Source: Paramecium tetraurelia
Lineage: Eukaryota; Ciliophora; Oligohymenophorea; Peniculida; Parameciidae
DNA length: 64,000 bases
Assembly: GCF_000165425.1 (NCBI RefSeq)
Contig: NW_001799639.1
Span: forward strand, 154,702-218,701
Direction: 5' to 3'
Shown piece by piece: positions 60,915 through 64,000 of the stretch; position 1 is the stretch's first letter, and each line of letters opens with the position of its first letter. The notes below the pieces were generated by a model. That model saw only the letters and a list, made by a program, of their open reading frames with translations, had not been told where the DNA came from and did not search any database. Made by a program: the position numbers and the translations under genes.

Positions 60915-63546
60915 TCATAAATACTACTACAATACTCTTTAGAGATCATTTAATTAAATGGGTTTTGTTAAGTAATCTTTCATACCTGCTTGTAAACACT
61001 CATTTTTCTATTCATTACTTTCATAAGCAGAACATCCTATAATTGTGACATTTGTTCCGAATTTTTAGGATAATTCTAACAATTTTTTCGTTGTCTAAAT
61101 TCCATTGATACTGGGCATTTCCAAATCCATAAAAATCAATTTATAGAAGTCGTGGTTGATTTACCATTTTTTTTCACATTTCTCTATTGCAGAATAACCA
61201 TTATATGCTGAATCTACCGAATCAAATCCTCTTATAATATTATTATTATTTTACAATCTATCAAGTTTTAACCTCATCATTTCTATATTCATGCAAGTGT
61301 CATCTACAATCAAAATCTGTAAAGTCATAATGGCCTTAGTTGATCGTTTAAATATTGAGATGTGATTATGAACATAAACTTTGTGAATGCTTTCCTCTTA
61401 TTATTGTTGCATAATAATGGACTCTTCACTTTCTTAATTACGTTCTTCCAAGCTGTTCAAAGATTAAATTTCGTTTAGATCTTAAAATCCTATTTGAAAA
61501 TAGAATATTGAACCTAGAATTGATTTTATCAATGTACCTTTCTTATATTAGGACTTAAATTTGAGACCACTTTGCAAATCTTAATTCAAGTTTTACAGGA
61601 TTTGATTGCTAATTAATAATCCTAAACCAACTCCTGATTTATTCATCTTTTTATGTTCTTCACTATTTCCTTTACCAAAAGCCTGAAATATTTTGGCTTA
61701 ATCTTCTTCTGTCATTCCAATTCCAGTGTCAATGACTGAAACATCCAGTTTCTGATTAACCAATGAAACTTTTATAGTAACAGAACCATCGTCTGTAAAT
61801 TTGAATGCATTGCCTAGAAGATTGATCATGATTTGTTTTAATCTGCTGGAATCTGAGTAAATATACGTTGGAGCCTTGCTTTCATAATTTATGAATAGTT
61901 TGATTTATTTTTTTTCTGCTGTAACCTAAAATAAATCAACACAACTTTCAAGTAATAAATTAAAATTAAATTTGGCTTTATTAATCTTAAATTTTCCAAC
62001 TTTTATTTAAGCTAAATCCAAAAGATCATCACTCAAATTCAATAAATATTTTGCATTGTCCAAAGCAATTTTTATTTATTTAGTGATTTTAATTGGATAA
62101 TTAACTTTCATAACTCTCCTGCATTCTTTTTCCATTATCACTGTTTATGACTAATGCTTCTATTCTTCATCAATTCCTAATTCCAACATCTCTATGATAC
62201 AATTCAAAGGTGTCCTGTATTCATGACTCACGAATGATAAGGTTGTTGATTTCTACTTGCTATAATCTTATAAAGCTTAAATATAATCTCGGTGAGTTAT
62301 GTCCCGAGTCAATATCAATATGTAGGGGGTTTCACTGATCAATGCATTGTACAACTTGACTTCGATTGTCCTTTTTTTATTTCCATCTTAAGCTTTTTAG
62401 TATCCATAAACGACAATATGTTCTTAAATAAATTCATTTTAACATTTCATCTGACTTTAGAATTCAGACTTACTCATTTAATGTGCTAACACTCTAATCT
62501 CTGATTCCAAAATCTAATGAATAATCATAAATTCTTACTGATTCCTCATGTAAAGTATCACATTTTTTTAACAAAACTGTTTTATGTTCGAGAGAATTCA
62601 AGACAGAATTCTGCCTGAGTATTTCAATCCTTTGAGATGATTATAACTGATTAGTTTGGGATCTCCTTTGATTACGAAAAGCATTATGAATGAAATTACA
62701 AGGAATTGGGGTTTATTAGAAAGTAGAGAATGAACTCATTGAGTTTTTTTATTCTTATTACTATTTTTATTACATATCTGTTATTTATTGTTATTCAAGG
62801 CTAAACAATTTCTATAAGATCTCATCGGATGATTATGCAGCTGACAACTTTAACATATTTTCATTATGATACTCCAATTCTAATTACTTATTACATACTT
62901 TGAACAATCCTATTCCTTAAGGGAAGATGCTTAAAATCTCCAATTTATTGTCTCTAGGACTGTCATTATGACTTGGTTTGTCTTGAAATTTGATTCTGGA
63001 ATGATTGTTCGTGTGACCTGCACTGTCTATTACTATTTTGTCTGGGATTTCCCCTTGAGTATAACTGTCTGTGATCTTTTTAATTTTTTTAGGTTTAGAA
63101 TTAGAAATTAAAATTAGCCAATGAATTGAAATTGCTACAATCGATAGATGGGCTTCCGTCATGGAGTTTATTGAACACAATATAAATAGAAGTAAGTCAG
63201 AAACTATGTGATGAATAATCAATAGCTTCTTAAGTTATATGGTTTATAAATTTATTTTTGTATTAAAGAACTATTTAACATTGCATAATGCTAAGACTGA
63301 CATAGAGCTTTGATTGGATCCAAAATAAATTGCTAAAAGCAAACTCCATTACTATATCAAATCAAAATATTGGATATATTCTTTGATTTAAGTGATGAAA
63401 CATAATATAATTCTTAAACCCTAAACTAATACTATCAATATTGCTATTAATATTGTGCCATTTCCAAAGATATTTTGAAACATTACCAATAGAGTCATAA
63501 TAATCGTTGGCAAGTTGTCTTTAAACACTCTTTTGAATCTATTCAT
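60915..63546 (-). CDS. Hybrid histidine kinase 4 (separate from the tandem array)
   Basis: About 870 aa. MNRFKRVFKDNLPTIIMTLL begins a domain with five to six membrane helices (VMFQNIFGNGTILIAILIVL, LLLAIYFGSNQSSMSVLALC, HHIVSDLLLFILCSIN). A long Gln/Ser-rich cytosolic linker follows, then a PAS-like segment, HisKA with FVSHEYRTPLNCIIEMLELG, HATPase_c with a clear G2 box (KSGVGLGLLISNQI), and a C-terminal receiver with LIFMDLEMPSINGIQTTK and YLTKPIQLNDL. The receiver retains the phospho-Asp. It is more divergent than kinases 1-3 (HEYRTPLN against HELRTPLN). One short intron must exist because the span is not a multiple of three. Confidence 0.87.
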
Positions 63547-63663
63547 ATAACAAAAATTAATTTATTTATATATTCAATTAAGTTATCACCAAAATCCTTA
63601 AAGCGTATTCTCCATTTAAATGTTAAATTTCCATGTCATCTTCCTTCTCCGTCCCAAATTCCA

Positions 63664-64000
63664 TCAATTCTTGGACATGCCTTACACAAATACTTCTTTT
63701 AAAAATATTATCATAAAAGTCAGTTTATTCATTTTGTTTCTATTATAACAATTAAAGAAAATAATTATTGTTGTCATCAAATAAATTATAATAATTTAAT
63801 TTTGGATTGCTTACACAAACTTAAATTACAAATTTGAATCCTATTGAACATAAAAAGAGTAACCTTTGTAAATCCATCCCTCAACTATATTGATTTCATT
63901 TCTATAATCTTCATTAAATAATGCCGACTTAAAGATTCTAATTTCTCAGTGTGTATTCTAATTTAAAATATGGAGTTCTCAAAATTACATATATAATAAT
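63664..64000 (-). CDS. 3' end of a membrane protein (5' truncated by the window)
   Basis: The frame LFNEDYRNEINIVEGWIYKG, SFYVQQDSNLQFKFVQAIQN, QIIIIYLMTTIIIFF is open from about 63968 to TGA 63664-63666. One membrane helix lies near the C-terminus and the tail is basic (NCYNRNKMNKLTFM). A further frame just downstream (FGTEKEDDMEIQHLNGEYAL) also looks coding and could be a last exon, but I found no clean splice. Family unknown. Confidence 0.4.

Overview
The window reads as macronuclear DNA of an oligohymenophorean ciliate, most likely Paramecium or a close relative. Genes only stay open if TAA and TAG are read as glutamine and TGA is the sole stop (genetic code 6). The DNA is very AT-rich, genes are packed with gaps often under 50 bp, and the introns are tiny (about 18-36 nt, mostly GTA...TAG). 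Standard-code reading breaks nearly every gene, so the coordinates here were rebuilt by hand with code 6 and by splicing out short introns. Where the spliced length is a multiple of three, that supports the model.

Left part (1-20.1 kb): the end of a coiled-coil/poly-Q protein, a cation/Ca2+ exchanger, a MORN/IQ protein with an acylation-type N-terminus, an unresolved small gene, three tandem hybrid histidine kinases, a gene-poor and apparently decayed stretch, the HOPS/CORVET subunit VPS18, a K+ channel and a small membrane protein.

Middle (20.2-48 kb): a membrane-tethered bZIP factor and five more six-helix K+ channels of the CNG/EAG type, making six in 32 kb. Among them lie small unknown genes, ribosomal protein S12, a syntaxin-5-like Qa-SNARE, two coiled-coil proteins, dUTPase with a C-terminal extension, tRNA-Gln(UUG) and a RhoGAP. 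Four of the six channels (starts at 19583, 27690, 44737, 48044) form one subfamily. They carry a cyclic-nucleotide-binding-like domain that has lost its usual ligand residues, followed by an exact C-x2-C-x4-H-x4-C zinc-knuckle pattern and a basic stretch. This is the most unusual architecture in the window.

Right part (48.5-64 kb): a zinc-finger/SPRY protein, two tandem ciliate-type two-TM surface proteins, a short protein with a duplicated segment, the PP2A B55 regulatory subunit, an MKK-like kinase, small membrane and coiled-coil proteins, a fourth hybrid histidine kinase and the 3' end of another membrane protein. Signalling dominates: histidine kinases, K+ channels, exchanger, kinase, phosphatase subunit, RhoGAP and bZIP. 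No operon logic is expected in a ciliate; the clustering looks like local gene duplication. Several models contain in-frame TGA codons or single-base frame breaks that are either assembly errors or real decay, and these are flagged individually.
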